40,588 nucleotides of DNA from Prolixibacteraceae bacterium (lineage in GTDB: Bacteria; Bacteroidota; Bacteroidia; Bacteroidales; Prolixibacteraceae). The notes under the pieces are model-generated. The model had not been told where the DNA came from. It did no database searches and saw only the letters and a program-made list of their open reading frames with translations. Location of the stretch: positions 1 to 40,588 of the forward strand of contig WTWZ01000015.1 of NCBI GenBank assembly GCA_009773765.1, read 5' to 3'. Every line of letters begins with the position of its first letter. Position 1 is the stretch's first letter. Position numbers and translations under genes: made by a program. Below are positions 24,407-32,937 of the stretch, piece by piece.

Positions 24407-25654
24407 TCAGTAATTTGCTCTTAACCGCTCGTTTACAACGCTATTGTAAATCGATCCAAAAGTAAACCTGAAACCAACCTGCCCGCCGAGTTCGTAAGTT
24501 GTAGCCTGTTTTCGTCTTTCAAGCAAAATATCTTCCAGCGAAGCATCGCCTTTGGGAAGGTACAACTGGTCGTGTACAATCTGCGCTTCTATTTCGAAAA
24601 AAACCGAGAACTGTTTGGTTAACCTCACCGATAATTCCGAATCGAGCGTGAGCCTGTTTTTGCTAAAGTCATGAAAATAATGCCTTCCCTGCAGACTGGT
24701 TTCCACGGTTCCCCAAGGTTGCACCAATTCGAGGTTCAGACTGAGTTCTTCGTAAAAAAGCAATTCGCTCAGATTGTCGTAAATGGTAATTTCGTTGTAG
24801 TTATAGTAGCGTAGCCCGGCCTGGTAACGAAACGTAAAAATCTTGCGGTTGCTTACATCCCACGGAAAAATGTTATATTCCAACCCGGGCGCAAATTCGT
24901 ACAGGTTTTTGATATTCATGTATGTCCGTGAAGAATAACTGCCAAAAATACCGCCCGACCAGTGTGGCGAAAGGCTTTTTATATAATTGGAATTTATTTC
25001 GGCCTGGCTTTGATTGTTCAATATTTTTTCATCATCATCGTAATAGTTTTCATGGTCTGTTTGATATTCTCCTTCCAGGCGTGTTTTCCAGGCTTCAGTC
25101 ACTTTATCAATTCTCATTTCGGTGCTGAAAGAGTATTTGTTCTGTGTTTCCTCCATCTGAAAAAAGCTACCGGCATCTATCCGAAATACCCATAAATTCC
25201 ATGTATCTTTAACCAAACCCTCCATTTCGATGTCACTGTTAACTTCCAGATTAATTTCAACCTGTTTCATATTTCCGGTTATTGAATAATACTGCAATAT
25301 CCCGGCTTGAATGAGTTTGAGTAACCCTTTTCTTGTTTCATCATCAGTTTCAGAAGGTTCAGCCAGATATTCATAATCGAAGTTTTGGCCTTCAAGCGAT
25401 TTCATTCCGATAAACTGTATAAAATGTTTCCGTCCGCCGCTGCCGGTACCCGATTCGCTCGATAGAATATGGACGTCGCCCAGTTTTGGGTCGCGCACAA
25501 ACGAAACAAATTCAAGTTCCTGCCTCACAAAAGTAAAATCGCAGGCCTCGCATTCGAGAAAAAAATACAATTGCTTTTTGGGCTCCGGCCTTTCCTGGGC
25601 AGTCAGCCCAACGACAATTAACAGTAATCCAATTAATAGAATTGATTTGGTCAT
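24407..25654 (-). CDS. Exported Bacteroidota-type hypothetical protein, probable outer-membrane barrel
   Basis: 415 residues with a signal peptide (MTKSILLIGLLLIVVGLTAQ). The N-terminal domain of about 110 residues has FFLECEACDFTFVRQELEFV and DVHILSSESGTGSGGRKHFIQ. From about residue 130, repeated amphipathic strands rich in aromatic residues (SFSTEMRIDKV, RLEGEYQTDHENYY, FTFRYQAGLRYYNY) end at VGFRFTFGSIYNSVVNERL. This suggests a periplasmic sensor-like domain fused to a beta-barrel. I do not recognise a named family. It is convergent with the DUF2490 gene, 19 bases apart. Confidence 0.7.
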   Translation of the reverse strand: MTKSILLIGLLLIVVGLTAQERPEPKKQLYFFLECEACDFTFVRQELEFVSFVRDPKLGDVHILSSESGTGSGGRKHFIQFIGMKSLEGQNFDYEYLAEPSETDDETRKGLLKLIQAGILQYYSITGNMKQVEINLEVNSDIEMEGLVKDTWNLWVFRIDAGSFFQMEETQNKYSFSTEMRIDKVTEAWKTRLEGEYQTDHENYYDDDEKILNNQSQAEINSNYIKSLSPHWSGGIFGSYSSRTYMNIKNLYEFAPGLEYNIFPWDVSNRKIFTFRYQAGLRYYNYNEITIYDNLSELLFYEELSLNLELVQPWGTVETSLQGRHYFHDFSKNRLTLDSELSVRLTKQFSVFFEIEAQIVHDQLYLPKGDASLEDILLERRKQATTYELGGQVGFRFTFGSIYNSVVNERLRANY

Positions 25655-25683
25655 TTGACTTGGTTTAATTCAGAAAACGTTAA

Positions 25684-27102
25684 TTATGAAGAAAAATTTT
25701 GGTTGGGCAAAGGTAATTTTGCATCCGAATCAGTTAATCTTGCATTTAATATTTTTCTCAGTTCAACCGTTTTTCCAGGATAATTCTCCGAAATATCCGT
25801 TGTTTCGCCCGGATCATCTGCAAGGTTAAAAAGTTCTGTTTGTTTGTTTTCATAATGAACCACCAGTTTCCAGTCGCCTTTTCGCATTGCAGAACCTGGT
25901 TTCCAGCCACTTCCGTGGTAATGCGGGAAATGCCAGAATAACTCATCGCGATTAAGAACTTTGTTTTCCGAAAGAACGGGTAACAGATTTTCGCCGTCGT
26001 TTTTTTCGTGCTGAATTCCGGCAATACTTAAAATAGTGGTGTAAAAATCCATACTCACGGCTGGTTGTTCAGTCACTTTTCCCTTTTCTGTAATTCCGGC
26101 CCCGGCAATAATTAGCGGAACACGGATTCCTCCCTCATAACACCAGCCTTTTCCGGCACGAAGTGGCTCGTTACTGGTCGGTGCATTTATCCGGCGAAAC
26201 GTTGAAAGTCCACCGTTGTCGCTGGTAAAAATTATCCAGGTGTTTTTGTCGAGACCTAGTTCTTTTAATGCATCCACAATTCGTCCCACATTTACGTCCA
26301 TTGCTGCCACCATCGAAGCGTAGGCTGCATCTTCCTGCATAAGTTTGGTCCATCCTTCACCCTCTTTTTGGTGTGGAATTGAATCTAAACCAAGCATTTT
26401 TCTTTTCAATTCATACTTTTCGGTGTGTTTTTTTGCTGCCTGAATGGGTGTGTGAACCGTGTAATAAGCGAGGTACAGAAAAAAAGGATTTTCCTTATTC
26501 TCAGTAAAAAAACGGATACTTTCATCCGTGAGCCGGTCGGTTAAATATTCTCCTTCGGGGTCATCTTTCAATTTAGGATTTTTATAAGGAGAATAATAAC
26601 CTCCGGGCGGACTGCCTTTTGCGTGCCCGCCAATATTGATGTCGAACCCTTGATTTTCGGGGAAAAAACCTTCATCACCAAAGTGCCATTTCCCGATAAA
26701 ACCTGTTTTGAATCCTTTCTCTTTGAGCTTTTCCGCGATGGTTATTTCTTCCAGCGCAAGTTCATTGCTGTCCTGCGGGCCAAGTAAGAGTCTGTCTATT
26801 GGATCATCACCCGGAATCCAGTCGGTAATGTTTAAGCGGTTCGGATGTTTACCCGTCATAATTGCCGCACGGGTTGGACTGCAAACCGGATTGGCAGAAT
26901 ATGCCTGCGTAAACCGTACCCCGTTTTCTGCCAGTTTATCGATGTTTGGTGTTTCGTAAAAACTTTTCGGATTGTTGCATTTTACATCGGCCCAGCCCAA
27001 ATCGTCAACCAGGATAAAAACAAAGTTGGGTGGTTTTTTAGTGGAACATGAAATTAACAGAATCAAAAGGAAAACTGAAGCAGAAACATTTATTTTCAAC
27101 AT
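25684..27102 (-). CDS. Arylsulfatase-type sulfatase lipoprotein (S1 family)
   Basis: 472 residues. A lipoprotein signal with Cys19 in LLISCS precedes the catalytic start NFVFILVDDLGWAD, whose D33 and D34 are calcium ligands. C74 in VCSPTRAAIMTG is the CxPxR sequence converted to formylglycine by a sulfatase-maturating enzyme (not encoded here). GFIGKWHFG holds catalytic Lys and His, and FTSDNGG the remaining metal ligands. It removes sulfate esters from glycans, likely at the outer membrane or periplasm. No SusCD pair is immediately adjacent; its neighbour is a divergent broken Tat-signal gene that may have been functionally linked. The substrate subfamily cannot be fixed by eye. Confidence 0.93.
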   Translation of the reverse strand: MLKINVSASVFLLILLISCSTKKPPNFVFILVDDLGWADVKCNNPKSFYETPNIDKLAENGVRFTQAYSANPVCSPTRAAIMTGKHPNRLNITDWIPGDDPIDRLLLGPQDSNELALEEITIAEKLKEKGFKTGFIGKWHFGDEGFFPENQGFDINIGGHAKGSPPGGYYSPYKNPKLKDDPEGEYLTDRLTDESIRFFTENKENPFFLYLAYYTVHTPIQAAKKHTEKYELKRKMLGLDSIPHQKEGEGWTKLMQEDAAYASMVAAMDVNVGRIVDALKELGLDKNTWIIFTSDNGGLSTFRRINAPTSNEPLRAGKGWCYEGGIRVPLIIAGAGITEKGKVTEQPAVSMDFYTTILSIAGIQHEKNDGENLLPVLSENKVLNRDELFWHFPHYHGSGWKPGSAMRKGDWKLVVHYENKQTELFNLADDPGETTDISENYPGKTVELRKILNARLTDSDAKLPLPNQNFSS

Positions 27103-27170
27103 GGTAAACGGTTTTGGTTTCTTTGTTCAAACTTACAATAATGTCAGAAAAATTGAAAATTATTGACACT

Positions 27171-27203
27171 ATTCTCCCGTTGATATGAAGTCAACGGGTG
27201 AAT
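27171..27203. promoter_or_regulatory. Perfect hairpin in the divergent spacer between sulfatase and pseudogene
   Basis: CCCGTTGA (27176-27183) and TCAACGGG (27191-27198) are perfect inverted repeats around a 7-base loop. The stem is extended by ATTC/GAAT beyond one mismatch on each side. Position between divergent starts suggests an operator for either gene; no U-run follows in either direction. Confidence 0.4.
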
Positions 27204-27272
27204 AACTTTTAAAACTGCGATTCATTTCAGTATAAAATTCAGTTAACTTTGGATAAATCTAATTTCAAACAA

Positions 27273-28993
27273 ATGAACCGACGTGATTTTCTTCATTACA
27301 CAGGGGCTGCTTCACTGATTTCAACCGGAATAATTTTCCCCGTTACATTGCAGGCAACATTCCCATTTACTGAATCCAGCAGTTTTGATGAGCTTTTCAT
27401 CAAACTTATTCAACTGAATGACGAACAGGTTCCAAAAATACTACAACTGTAGAACAGGGATAAAACTTCGAAACATTTTGGCGGTGTTTGCGACAACTGG
27501 AAAATTTATAACCCGCATTCTTCCGCCGGTTTAATTAAAACCCTGTCAGTTTCGTATTCGTCAGAAAAATCGAAATATTACCGCGATGAATCGCTGATTG
27601 AACCCATGGTTCTGGCAGCAAAGTACCTGCTGAAAATTCAGCACAGTGATGGCACCATCGATTTGCTATCCACCAATTTTCATTCAACTCCCGATACAGC
27701 TTTTATTGTTGAGCCAATTTGGTTAAGTTACCAGTTGATGAAACAGGATGAAAAAGCGACACAACTTTTGGATTTGCTGAAGCAGTTTATGCTGAAATCC
27801 GGTGAAGCATTTGTTGGAGGAGGAATTCACACACCCAATCACCGCTGGGTGGTAAGCATGGCGCTGGCAATGCTCAACCACACTTTTCCAGATGAAAGAT
27901 ACAGAAACCGGATTTCGGAATGGCTGCGCGAGGGGGTTGATATGGACAAAGACGGGCAGTACGAAGAAAAAAGCACCTACATTTACACCCCGCTGACTAA
28001 CCGATGCCTGATGAACATTGCCATGTATGACAACCGCCCGGAACTTTGGGAATACGTGGATAAGAACCTGGAAATGATGATGTACTATGTGCATCCCAAC
28101 GGTGAAGTTGAAACCGTGGCGCCGGGAAGACAGTACCAGTTTCAGGCAGGATTTATGGAACATTATTACCTGCCATACAAAATGGCTGCAAACCGGGAAA
28201 AAGGCAAACCGGAGTTTTGGGCAATGATAAATCTGATTGAAAAAACAGTGCCCGAAAAACTAATTACCTACCTGCCCTATTTCATGATTAATCCGTGGAT
28301 ATCGACCGATTTTCATAAAAAAGAAGGTGGAACCGTTCCTGACAATTATGACAGGGAATTTCGGGGCTCGAACCTGGTGCGTATCAGGCGCGGAAATATT
28401 GATGCATCCATTTTGGGAAACAATCCCACATTTTTAACGGTGAGCAAGGGAAACGCAGTTTTGGCTTCGGTAAGGCTGGCTTCTGCATTTTTTGGCCGGG
28501 GTCAGGTTAAATCAAAAACCATTGAAAAATCGGGCGATTCGTTCATTCTGAAATGGCAATTCCACTGGGGTTATTTTCAGCCGCTGCCCGAAAACCAGAA
28601 ACCCAATTACGAAATTCCGTTTGACGAAGACAGGAAAAGGAGAAGGCAAAGTGAAAGGCAGAGTTTGCAGGCACAAATTATCGTTACTGAAAAAATGGGA
28701 TTTTTGAACTCGGGTTCGAGCTGGATGGAACCGAAAATGTGCCGCTTGCCATTGAATTTGCTTTCAGAAAAGGAGGAAAACTGACCGGCGTTGAAACCCT
28801 TGCCGAACCGGATACTTTCCTTTTTAAAGGAGAATTGGCAAAATACAGTTTTGAAAATGAAACAATTGAATTTGGCCCGGGGCTGGCAGAGCATGAGTGG
28901 ACAGCCATTCGCGGGGCACTGCCAAAATCGGCGGGAGATTGTGTTTACGTTACGGGATTTACACCTTTTAAACACCAGATTAAAATAGGATAA
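27273..28993 (+). pseudogene. Tat-exported alpha/alpha-toroid-like protein, broken by a stop and a frameshift
   Basis: The ATG at 27273 begins MNRRDFLHYTGAASLISTG, a twin-arginine signal. The frame stops at TAG 27450-27452 (ILQL-stop-NRDKT) and then continues unbroken in the same frame. Helical toroid-like segments include VLAAKYLLKIQHSDGTIDL, NHRWVVSMALAML, YEEKSTYIYTPLTNRCL and a C-terminal beta region. At the A6 run near 28690-28695 a single missing A shifts the true reading into another frame, which continues as NGIFELGFELDGTENVPLAIEF and ends at 28991-28993. Both lesions are simple (CAG-to-TAG type, and homopolymer loss). Restored, it would be about 573 residues, resembling exported heparinase/lyase-like proteins; the enzyme class is uncertain. 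Confidence 0.75.
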
Positions 28994-29291
28994 AAATATT
29001 GCATCTGAATATAACATATCCAATTTATATTTATTATAAATAATACTTATTGTTTAACAATTTAACAAACTATAATACTGTATATCAAATCTATAAAGAA
29101 ACATGTACGTTTTTCAACTACTCTTTAATATTCTATATTTTAGTTTTTTTGTCAAGATTAAAAGTTCTTGTTAATTATCTTTAGGATTTAATGTTTTAAT
29201 CCTCAAATTTTTCACTAAATTTCCACCATACTATTGCACTGGTTAATAATTCAACCATATAAAATATAATTATACCTTAAAACCAAACAAT
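28994..29291. other. AT-rich intergenic spacer before the phospho-signalling block
   Basis: 298 bases of strongly AT-rich sequence with no plausible gene on either strand. It marks the shift from mid-GC sequence on the left to AT-rich sequence on the right, and must hold the promoter of the LytTR gene. I could not pick a convincing -33/-7 pair by eye. Confidence 0.5.
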
Positions 29292-30002
29292 GTGAACAAA
29301 GATATCTATCTCCTCGGATTTTCTGTTGATGTTGCTGAAATCTTAAAATTATCAATTGATGCAATGTTTGCCGGAAAAATAAATCTTATTCGGATAAACT
29401 TTTTACACGAATTAAATAAGATTGATTCTGAAAAAGAAAGTATAATCCTGATACATATTCAGGAATTGAACCTGGAACAACGAAAATTCATATGGCAATT
29501 CAAGATAAATTTCTCACAATCCTTATTGATATTTTGCTCAAAAGACTTCCTGGTAGCCAATTTCTCGTGGCAAAGTCAGGCGGTTTTTTTCTTGCCTTTA
29601 CCTGCTTCAAGAAGGGGAATTGCATTAATGATGAAGAAAATTGAAGAAAAAAGAAAAACACCAAAACTTAGGATAAAACTTAACTATCAGGGTGGATTTG
29701 ATCTGGTTAACTCAGAAGATATTTGTTTTTGTGAGGGTGATGGAAATTACACTACAATACACTTAAAAAACACCAAATCAATATTATTATCCAAAAAACT
29801 AAAATTCATTTATCAGAAACTATCGCCTTTCCCGGAAATTATACGGCTTGGTAAATCCTATATCGTTAACACAGAAAATATAATAAAAGTCGATGAAAAT
29901 AAAGTCTATTTTAAAGGACAAAACACAGACACAGTTAAATTTCAACTTTCTCCTATTTATATTAAACGATTAAAAGAACATTTGCTTATGTTCTCTTCAT
30001 AA
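29292..30002 (+). CDS. LytTR-domain transcriptional regulator with degenerate receiver-like N-terminus
   Basis: 236 residues from a GTG start at 29292 (the overlapping ATG at 29290 is followed at once by TGA). Residues 1-115 have an alternating strand/helix pattern like a response-regulator receiver (IYLLGFSVDVAEILKLSI, SIILIHIQELN, SLLIFCSKDF). They lack a clear acidic pocket and phospho-Asp/Lys set, so phosphorylation is doubtful. Residues about 127-233 form a LytTR DNA-binding domain (DLVNSEDICFCEGDGNYTTI, IRLGKSYIVNTENIIKV). It is the first gene of the AT-rich block, 28 bases before an FHA gene. It is a likely transcriptional output or autoregulator of that system. Confidence 0.78.
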   Translation: MNKDIYLLGFSVDVAEILKLSIDAMFAGKINLIRINFLHELNKIDSEKESIILIHIQELNLEQRKFIWQFKINFSQSLLIFCSKDFLVANFSWQSQAVFFLPLPASRRGIALMMKKIEEKRKTPKLRIKLNYQGGFDLVNSEDICFCEGDGNYTTIHLKNTKSILLSKKLKFIYQKLSPFPEIIRLGKSYIVNTENIIKVDENKVYFKGQNTDTVKFQLSPIYIKRLKEHLLMFSS

Positions 30003-30030
30003 ATAAAACGAAACTAAACTAACCGCACAA

Positions 30031-30687
30031 ATGAAAACTGAATTTACCTTAGGACGATCTGTCACAAATGATATCGTTATTGAAAATCCAATGGTTGGAA
30101 GGAAACACTTGCATGTCCTATACAAATCAGAAAATGAGCTAATTATAGAAGACTTAGAGACAAATAATTTTACATTTGTTAATCAAATCAGGATAAAGAA
30201 AAAATCTGTATCTCCTTATGATACTATATTATTGGGAACTTATGAGTTAAACAGCAAATTTCTTTTCACTGAAATAATCAAAAAAGTAAATGAGTCGCGA
30301 ACAGATTTTACAAAGGAGTTCTCCGATTTGAAAAAAATATATGAGGAGTACGAGAAAAAGGTTAATGAGATTAGAAATAAATCCCAGGTATTTCCTTTGA
30401 TAATCAGGGCCTTTGTTACGCTTTCTGCAATGGCCGCTGCATTCTTTATTTTTCAGGATCCTCAAATCCGATATCCGGTAATGACAGGTGCTGGAGTCCT
30501 TGGAGGATTTGTTTCACTGGTGCTTCATAAAGATTCAAAACTAAAAGATCGAATAGATATCTTGACTGCCGAACTCGAAATGGTATATAAATGTCCAAAA
30601 TGTGGTAAAAGTTTAATTAGCAGAAGATGGAAACATTGGGCTATAAAAAAGGAGTGTGAAAATTGCGGCGCAAAATGGATTAATTGA
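30031..30687 (+). CDS. FHA-domain membrane protein with C-terminal zinc ribbon
   Basis: 218 residues. The N-terminal FHA domain (1-75) has LGRSVTNDIVIENPMVGRKH. The phosphothreonine-contacting Ser of the SxxH motif is Gly here (GRKH) and the usual NGT is NNFTF, so binding may be weakened. A charged coiled-coil-like helix spans 85-118, and two transmembrane segments follow (FPLIIRAFVTLSAMAAAFFI and YPVMTGAGVLGGFVSLVL). The C-terminal zinc ribbon has C188-x2-C191 and C209-x2-C212. FHA and ribbon would both face the cytoplasm. It may recruit phosphorylated partners to the inner membrane. It is followed after 92 bases by the acidic repeat protein. Confidence 0.82.
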   Translation: MKTEFTLGRSVTNDIVIENPMVGRKHLHVLYKSENELIIEDLETNNFTFVNQIRIKKKSVSPYDTILLGTYELNSKFLFTEIIKKVNESRTDFTKEFSDLKKIYEEYEKKVNEIRNKSQVFPLIIRAFVTLSAMAAAFFIFQDPQIRYPVMTGAGVLGGFVSLVLHKDSKLKDRIDILTAELEMVYKCPKCGKSLISRRWKHWAIKKECENCGAKWIN

Positions 30688-30779
30688 TTTTATACACAAA
30701 AAGCAGCGTTTCACACACAATTTTTGGAAATAAAAAAATACAAATCTAATTTAACCTTAAAATTAAAAAATTAGACGAA

Positions 30780-32129
30780 ATGGAAAATCAAGAATTAAAG
30801 AATAGTATGAAAAGGATTAAAAACAGAATTATCCTGAAAAACCTCACAGAAAAACAAAAAGGAGTGCTGATAAAAACAGGTATCATCGGTAGCGGATTAG
30901 GATCTGGATTGTTTATGCTTTACTCAATGAAAGAACCTGAAACTATACCAGGTGTATACCCTGACTCAACTCCTGAAAAGGATTTAACCGAATCCTCTGA
31001 TGGTGAAAATATCAATTCCGTGGAAATAGTTTCGCTGAAACCTGTTACAGAAATCAGTGAGCAAAATATCTCATTTGGTGAAGCATTTAAAGTTGCCCGA
31101 GAGCTTTGCGGACCTGGTGGATGGTTTATTTGGAAAGGGAATATTTATAATACTTATTATAAAGAGGAATGGCAAGCCCTAAGTCAGGATGAAAGAAATG
31201 ATTATCTGGCATCCATAGAAATAGAAAATACCCAAAACCATGATGGACAGCATCCTAAAGATGCCCTTAATGATGATTCAGTTGAAGAAATTATTGCCAC
31301 AAATGACGAATCAATGGAAGAAATTGAATCGGAAAACAATGTTCAGGAAAATGAAATCCTGATTGATTTAAAATCATATAACGACTTGAAATCTAACACC
31401 CAACAAAACTTTTCAGCAGATAAAAATGATTTAATTACAGGAGAAATCATTACTTTGGACGATGACTCAGACATAACAGAAAACGGTTTTTTTGAACTTC
31501 CGGATGACATAGAAATCACAGCGATTTCGGATGAAGAATCTTATCTTATTGATAAATTATCTTTTGATTCATCCGAAGTTACGGCATTTCCCTGGGAGAC
31601 AACAGAAGTAGTGGCAGAAAATGAAATTGCAGAAAATGAAATTGACACTATATCAGTTAATGAACTTGATGACTTAAAAGAACCAATTACCGATAAAACA
31701 CCTGGTGCGAATGAAGAATATCCATGGGGTGAAAAAATAAGTAACACAATGGAAAATAAAGCAGAAACCCAGGTTCTGGAAGAAATTCAGCAAGATGATA
31801 CTTCCAATATTATCAGCAATCCTGAAGAAATCACCGAATATCCATGGGGCGAAAAAATTGAGGTTAATGAAATGACAAGCAATGCTCAAATTATAATTCA
31901 TGAAAACGAAGTTATTGACCTTAAAGAAGAAAATATTGGGGTGATTCTTCCCGAAGAAACTGAAACTGCTTCTTTGAGTAAATTACCGCCAAGCTTTGAC
32001 GAAATTACCGAATATCCTTGGGGAGAAACGGTTCTACATTCGCCGGTTGATCCTTACACTTCTCCTGAAAATGATTTTTTTGAAAATCCAACAATTCCGC
32101 ACCGCACATTATTAGATGACAATGAATAG
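30780..32129 (+). CDS. Acidic single-pass membrane protein with EYPWGE repeats
   Basis: 449 residues. A basic N-terminus (NRIILKNLTEKQKGVLIK) leads to one transmembrane segment at about 36-54 (TGIIGSGLGSGLFMLYSM). A folded module lies near 100-148 (FGEAFKVARELCGPGGWFIW, YNTYYKEEWQALSQDERNDY), similar to a module I recall from other Bacteroidota exported proteins. The rest is a long Glu/Asp-rich, probably disordered tail carrying a short repeated motif, EYPWGE at 313, 353 and 411 and a relaxed FPWET at 270. The function is unknown. Repeated short motifs in an acidic tail suggest a multivalent docking partner, or phosphorylation sites for the kinase encoded downstream (many Thr/Ser flank the motifs). 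Confidence 0.7.
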   Translation: MENQELKNSMKRIKNRIILKNLTEKQKGVLIKTGIIGSGLGSGLFMLYSMKEPETIPGVYPDSTPEKDLTESSDGENINSVEIVSLKPVTEISEQNISFGEAFKVARELCGPGGWFIWKGNIYNTYYKEEWQALSQDERNDYLASIEIENTQNHDGQHPKDALNDDSVEEIIATNDESMEEIESENNVQENEILIDLKSYNDLKSNTQQNFSADKNDLITGEIITLDDDSDITENGFFELPDDIEITAISDEESYLIDKLSFDSSEVTAFPWETTEVVAENEIAENEIDTISVNELDDLKEPITDKTPGANEEYPWGEKISNTMENKAETQVLEEIQQDDTSNIISNPEEITEYPWGEKIEVNEMTSNAQIIIHENEVIDLKEENIGVILPEETETASLSKLPPSFDEITEYPWGETVLHSPVDPYTSPENDFFENPTIPHRTLLDDNE

Positions 32130-32310
32130 TGAATTAGTTCAGATAAAAATTTCAAAAAGGGAAATGTTGAAATTTAAATGCAGCATTTGTGATCGTTTTT
32201 CAGTCATCAATGCGATTAAAATCAATCATTTTATTGGGAAAATAATTGAGCTAAAATGTGGTAATCCGTTTTGTGAAGTTAAACTTAAAATTAAGGTGCC
32301 GAACAGGTAA
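32116..32310 (+). CDS. Stand-alone small zinc-ribbon protein
   Basis: 64 residues (58-64 depending on which of two close ATGs is used), overlapping the end of the acidic protein gene. Four cysteines, C22-x2-C25-x22-C48-x4-C53, form a likely zinc ribbon (FKCSICDRF and LKCGNPFCE). The spacing and the motif GKIIELKCGNPFCEVKLKIKVP match the first 45 residues of the next gene product, so the two are paralogues. The function is unknown; it may compete with, or pair with, the ribbon of the FHA protein. Confidence 0.7.
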   Translation: MTMNSELVQIKISKREMLKFKCSICDRFSVINAIKINHFIGKIIELKCGNPFCEVKLKIKVPNR

Positions 32311-32330
32311 TAATAAGCTAAAATCTGAAC

Positions 32331-32909
32331 ATGAAAACAATCAGGATAAAATGTCTTAATTGTATGGAGGTTACCTCGGTAATAAAAGATATTCTTACTC
32401 CATATCAAGGGAAAGTTATTTCCTTAAAATGTTCCAATCCGGATTGTGGAAAACAAATGAAGGTACAAGTTCCTGATTTAAGTAAAAATGAGGTTTTAAA
32501 CCTGCAAAATTTATCAGAATACCCAGTAACTCAAATATTGAAGAAAGATATACGTAATTTAAAATCGGCCAAAATTAGAATTTTAAAAGGGGACAAAACA
32601 GAAGAACAAATTTTCGATTTAAAAAATGGGATAAATAGGATTGGGAGGTATAGTTTAACGGATAAAACATCTTTACCCGATATTCCAATCTTTACCCTTG
32701 ATAAAATGATATCACGTAAATGTCATTGCGAAATTCTTGTTCAAAAAAAGGGGGAAACAATCGAAGCAATACTTCGAGATACTATGAGTAAAAATGGCAC
32801 TTTTCTTTCTGGTTTTGAAAAGCCGTTGAGCCACGATGACGAAATTTTTCTTAAAAACAAGGATATATTTATTATTGGTGAAACAAAAATTCAGATAGAA
32901 ATCAGCTAA
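32331..32909 (+). CDS. Zinc-ribbon plus FHA-domain protein
   Basis: 192 residues. The N-terminal ribbon has C8-x2-C11-x22-C34-x4-C39 (IKCLNCMEV and LKCSNPDCGK). After a linker (50-75) comes an FHA domain at about 78-192, with NRIGRYSLTD, ISRKCHCEI and SKNGTFLSG, where the Arg, Ser and Asn-Gly phosphothreonine-binding elements are kept, unlike in the first FHA protein. It is soluble, with no membrane segment. It lies 28 bases upstream of the Ser/Thr kinase gene and is the best candidate for the phospho-reader that docks on the kinase or its substrate. Confidence 0.82.
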   Translation: MKTIRIKCLNCMEVTSVIKDILTPYQGKVISLKCSNPDCGKQMKVQVPDLSKNEVLNLQNLSEYPVTQILKKDIRNLKSAKIRILKGDKTEEQIFDLKNGINRIGRYSLTDKTSLPDIPIFTLDKMISRKCHCEILVQKKGETIEAILRDTMSKNGTFLSGFEKPLSHDDEIFLKNKDIFIIGETKIQIEIS

Positions 32910-32937
32910 TTGGGAAAAACGAAAAGACCGAAACAAG

